Shown here: positions 61,242 through 64,000 of the stretch, piece by piece
Layout of the letters: every line of letters begins with the position of its first letter
Position numbering within the stretch: position 1 is the stretch's first letter
NCBI RefSeq assembly: GCF_001375535.1
Contig: NZ_LN831197.1
Span: 3,691,064 to 3,755,063, forward strand
Length of the DNA stretch: 64,000 nt
Origin: Bacillus niameyensis
GTDB lineage: Bacteria > Bacillota > Bacilli > Bacillales > Bacillaceae_C
Direction: 5' to 3'
Made by a program: the position numbers and the translations under genes
Notes under the pieces: generated by a model
Databases searched by the model: none
What the model was told of the DNA's origin: nothing
The model's input: only the letters and a program-made list of their open reading frames with translations

Positions 61242-63953
61242 GTGGCAAAAACAACAGCACACATCATTTCTCACTCTCACTGGGATCGGGAATGGTATCT
61301 ACCTTTTGAAAAGCATCGTTATTATTTAGTGAAACTTATGGATGCTCTACTAGAAAAATTAGAAAACGACCCTGACTATAAAAGTTTCCATCTTGATGGA
61401 CAAACGATCGCGTTGGATGACTATTTAGAAGTTAAACCGGAAAAACGTGACCTTGTAAAAAAATATATTGAAGAAAAACGAATCATCATCGGTCCTTGGT
61501 ATATATTGCAAGATGCTTTCCTTACAAGTGCAGAAGCGAATGTTCGTAATCTAGTAATTGGAATGAATGAATCAGGAAAATATGGCCCGTATTCTAAACT
61601 AGGCTATTTCCCAGATACGTTCGGAATCTATGGACAAGCTCCACAAATGCTGAAGCAAGCTGGAATTGATACTGCAGCCTTTGGTCGTGGTGTAAAACCA
61701 ACTGGATTTAACAATACAGTAAGTGATTCGGAAAACTTCGAATCCCCATATTCTGAGCTAGAATGGCAATCTCCAGATGGATCAAGTGTCCTTGGTATTT
61801 TATTTGCCAATTGGTACTCCAACGGGAATGAAGTTCCAAGCACTGAAGAAGAAGCGAAGAAATTCTGGGAGCAAAAATTAGCGGATGCACAAAAATATGC
61901 TTCTACACCGCATCTTCTTTATATGAATGGCTGTGACCACCAACCATTGCAAAAAGACTTGCCTGAAGCAATTAAGCTTGCAAATGAGCTTTATCCAGAT
62001 ATCGAATTCAAACATTCTAATTTTGAAGAATATATGGAAGAAGTTAAAAATAACTTACCAGAAAAGCTTCAAACAGTTAAAGGTGAACTTCGCAACCAAC
62101 GTACAGATGGCTGGTCAACACTCGTAAACACAGCGTCTGCTCGTATTTATTTGAAACAAATGAACCATTCTGGTCAAACGAAATTGGAAAGACTGGCAGA
62201 ACCGCTTGCTACTTTCGCATACATGAATGGTGAAGAATATCCAGAAGACTACTTGCGTTTTGCTTGGAAACAACTAATGCAAAACCATCCACATGACAGT
62301 ATTTGTGGTTGCTCCGTTGATGAAGTCCATGATGAAATGGTGACTCGCTTCAAGAAGGTCGACCAAATGGCAGATATGATCATCGAAGAGCAAGCTTTGA
62401 AACTGACAGAAAAAATTGATACAACAGCACCTGCAGGATTTGATCATGCACTTCCGTTGATTGTTATGAATACAGCAGGAATTAAACGCCATACTACCAT
62501 TGAAAAAGTCGTTGATTTTGAACGTGTTTATTTTGGTGAAATGCCATTGCAAAAAATTCACGGTCATCTTCGTGACAAAGCTTTACCAGAGCTTACACTT
62601 GTTAATGCGAAAGGTGAAGAAATTCCAGCAGTAATTGAAGATCTTGGTTCAGAATTTGGCTATGATCTCCCAGATGATAAGTTTAGACAGCCATTTTACG
62701 CGAAAAAAGTGAAAGTTGTCTTCTCGACAGATGAACTACCTGAATTCGGCTATCAAACTTATTTCTTAGTAGAAAAAGCACCTTCCAATCAAGGTGAAAT
62801 GGTCGCTAAAGATGATCACACATTGGAAAACGAGCATATCCGTGTTGCGATCCATGAAGATGGTACGTATGACGTCCTTCATAAAGTATCTGGTAAAGAG
62901 TATAAAAATGTTGGTGCATATGAGGATACAAGTGATATCGGTAATGAATATATGTTCAAAAAGGCTACAGATGAACAAGCCTACACAACAAAAGGATTAC
63001 AAGCGGATATTCAAGTTGTTGAAAATAACGCAGCAAGAGGTGTAATCGAAATTACACATCGTTTTGAAATTCCGGCTGCTGCTCACGAAGAATTGGAAGA
63101 TTTGAAAGATCGTCTCGTTTGGCATTCAGTTCGTGAAGCTCGTCGTTCCGAAGAAATGACAACTCTTGTGATGAAAACAAGATTAACGCTTGATCAACAT
63201 TCCAAAGGCTTGGCAGTAAAATTGGATCTAGATAACACTGCGAAAGACCATCGCCTCCGTGTTGTTTATCCAACAGGATTCGAAACGAGTCATCATTTAG
63301 CTGAAAGTGCCTTTGAAATTGCAGAAAGACCAAATAAACCAGAAATCGAATGGCAAAACCCAAGCTTTGACCACCATCAACAATCATTTGCTTCCTTGTC
63401 TGATGGCAAATATGGTTTAACTGTTGCGACAAAAGGTTTACAAGAGTATGAAGTTGTAGAAAAAGATACAACTCTTGAAGTTACAGTACTTCGTGCTACA
63501 TCCGAGCTTGGTGACTGGGGTTACTTCCCAACACCTGGAGCACAGTGTCTAGGTGAGCAAACGGCTGAATGGTTTGTCATTCCTCACGCGGGTGATGCAA
63601 TCGAAGCAAAAGCATACGAAGAAGCGTATGACTTCCAAGTTCCAACTGTATGTGTTCAAACAAATGAACATACTGGTGAACTTGCGTCTGATGGTACTTT
63701 CATGAACTGGGAAAGTAATGGCCTTGTCTTCACAACCTTGAAAAAAGGGGAAACAAGTGACGATATTTTCATGAGAGTGTATAATCCATCTGGAGAAGAA
63801 AGAAGTTTGACTATCGAGAATCCACTTGCAAAAGCATATTACTCAAGTAATATCATTGAAGAAAAAATGGATTCTGTCGGTTCGGCTTACGAAGAAATGC
63901 CAGTTGGAAACTATAAAATTGTAACTGTGGGTATGGAAGGAGTTAAGAAATAA
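61242..63953 (+). CDS. GH38 alpha-mannosidase
   Basis: 903 residues from the chosen start. Retaining, metal-dependent alpha-mannosidase acting on short mannosides or mannosyl-glycerate type substrates, cytoplasmic (no signal peptide). Seen: HSHWDREW (11-18, zinc His and Asp), nucleophile D125 in GYFPDTFG, QNHPHDSICGCS with further zinc ligands, and C-terminal beta-sandwich domains. Start: GTG 61242, 11 bases after AGAAAGGA, immediately precedes the conserved AKTTAHIISHS; GTG 61233 is too close to that site, and ATG 61212 and TTG 61173 have none. The next gene overlaps its stop (TAATG). Confidence 0.88.
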   Translation: MAKTTAHIISHSHWDREWYLPFEKHRYYLVKLMDALLEKLENDPDYKSFHLDGQTIALDDYLEVKPEKRDLVKKYIEEKRIIIGPWYILQDAFLTSAEANVRNLVIGMNESGKYGPYSKLGYFPDTFGIYGQAPQMLKQAGIDTAAFGRGVKPTGFNNTVSDSENFESPYSELEWQSPDGSSVLGILFANWYSNGNEVPSTEEEAKKFWEQKLADAQKYASTPHLLYMNGCDHQPLQKDLPEAIKLANELYPDIEFKHSNFEEYMEEVKNNLPEKLQTVKGELRNQRTDGWSTLVNTASARIYLKQMNHSGQTKLERLAEPLATFAYMNGEEYPEDYLRFAWKQLMQNHPHDSICGCSVDEVHDEMVTRFKKVDQMADMIIEEQALKLTEKIDTTAPAGFDHALPLIVMNTAGIKRHTTIEKVVDFERVYFGEMPLQKIHGHLRDKALPELTLVNAKGEEIPAVIEDLGSEFGYDLPDDKFRQPFYAKKVKVVFSTDELPEFGYQTYFLVEKAPSNQGEMVAKDDHTLENEHIRVAIHEDGTYDVLHKVSGKEYKNVGAYEDTSDIGNEYMFKKATDEQAYTTKGLQADIQVVENNAARGVIEITHRFEIPAAAHEELEDLKDRLVWHSVREARRSEEMTTLVMKTRLTLDQHSKGLAVKLDLDNTAKDHRLRVVYPTGFETSHHLAESAFEIAERPNKPEIEWQNPSFDHHQQSFASLSDGKYGLTVATKGLQEYEVVEKDTTLEVTVLRATSELGDWGYFPTPGAQCLGEQTAEWFVIPHAGDAIEAKAYEEAYDFQVPTVCVQTNEHTGELASDGTFMNWESNGLVFTTLKKGETSDDIFMRVYNPSGEERSLTIENPLAKAYYSSNIIEEKMDSVGSAYEEMPVGNYKIVTVGMEGVKK

Positions 63954-64000
63954 TGACAAATATTCCTCAATCACTACAAGCGATTATTGACGAAGTGAAA
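63953..64000 (+). CDS. Start of next gene in the mannosidase operon (partial, cut by window end)
   Basis: ATG 63953 overlaps the mannosidase stop (TAATG) and has GGAAGGAG upstream. Only MTNIPQSLQAIIDEVK is visible. In other Firmicutes GH38 genes are often followed by a GH125 exo-mannosidase; 16 residues are too few to say so here. Confidence 0.7.
   Translation, partial: MTNIPQSLQAIIDEVK

Overview
The window looks like a chromosomal segment of a low-GC, Gram-positive, Bacillaceae-type bacterium. Strong AGGAGG-type ribosome binding sites, sigma-A-like promoters, CcpA (cre) sites, rho-independent terminators and Bacillus-type proteins (LytR-CpsA-Psr, ECF sigma with a DUF4179 partner, YqgT-like LysM-M14 peptidase, class II GalT) all point that way. 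No rRNA, tRNA, CRISPR array, prophage or intact insertion sequence was seen.

Layout. 1-325 is the end of a 52-bp tandem array that continues off the left edge. 767-10766 holds an unusual long ATP sulfurylase, ribokinase plus nucleoside hydrolase, a two-gene ABC exporter, a peptidase E-like protein, a MurG-like glycosyltransferase with a sugar isomerase-type TIM barrel, and L-lactate dehydrogenase. 10976-15328 is a binding-protein/two-permease sugar ABC importer with a convergent GntR-LacI hybrid regulator. 15551-18079 is a triple-PAS GGDEF-EAL protein. 18421-22208 carries two closely similar LplA-type lipoproteins with no permeases beside them. 23036-31960 is a tight five-gene operon: a TPR-like/beta-CASP metallo-beta-lactamase protein, an unknown acidic coiled-coil protein, an Hsp70-like ATPase, a HEAT-like protein and a long coiled-coil protein. 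32274-45529 holds an LCP protein, a 1360-residue GH2 enzyme, an enolase-superfamily enzyme, a zinc-ribbon membrane protein, a Gfo/Idh/MocA oxidoreductase, phosphoglucomutase, a small membrane protein and aldose 1-epimerase. 45685-49696 is a MoxR/DUF58/DUF4129 cassette plus an SGNH esterase. 49793-52328 is an MFS/VanZ/mannose-6-phosphate isomerase operon. 52398-55530 holds an ECF sigma/anti-sigma pair and a LysM-M14 peptidase. 55691-60950 is a ROK regulator divergent from galK-galE-galT, and 61242-64000 an alpha-mannosidase operon running off the right edge.

How the genes fit together. Much of the window is carbohydrate catabolism: GH2 beta-galactosidase-type enzyme, GalM, GalK, GalE, GalT and phosphoglucomutase would take galactosides to glucose 6-phosphate, while the GH38 mannosidase and mannose-6-phosphate isomerase handle mannosides. 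cre sites upstream of the second LplA-like gene, over the oxidoreductase promoter and upstream of the mannosidase suggest catabolite control.

Most notable: (1) the five-gene beta-CASP/Hsp70/HEAT/coiled-coil operon, the best candidate for an undescribed system; (2) a dispersed palindromic repeat family (core GTGCCTGGCAC followed by CCCGAATTTTGTCGAA), often paired head-to-head and placed next to terminators or between operon genes; (3) the 52-bp array; (4) an ATP sulfurylase homologue lacking the Gln and Arg of the QTRN sulfate-binding motif. Function calls rest on motifs read by eye; no database search was run.
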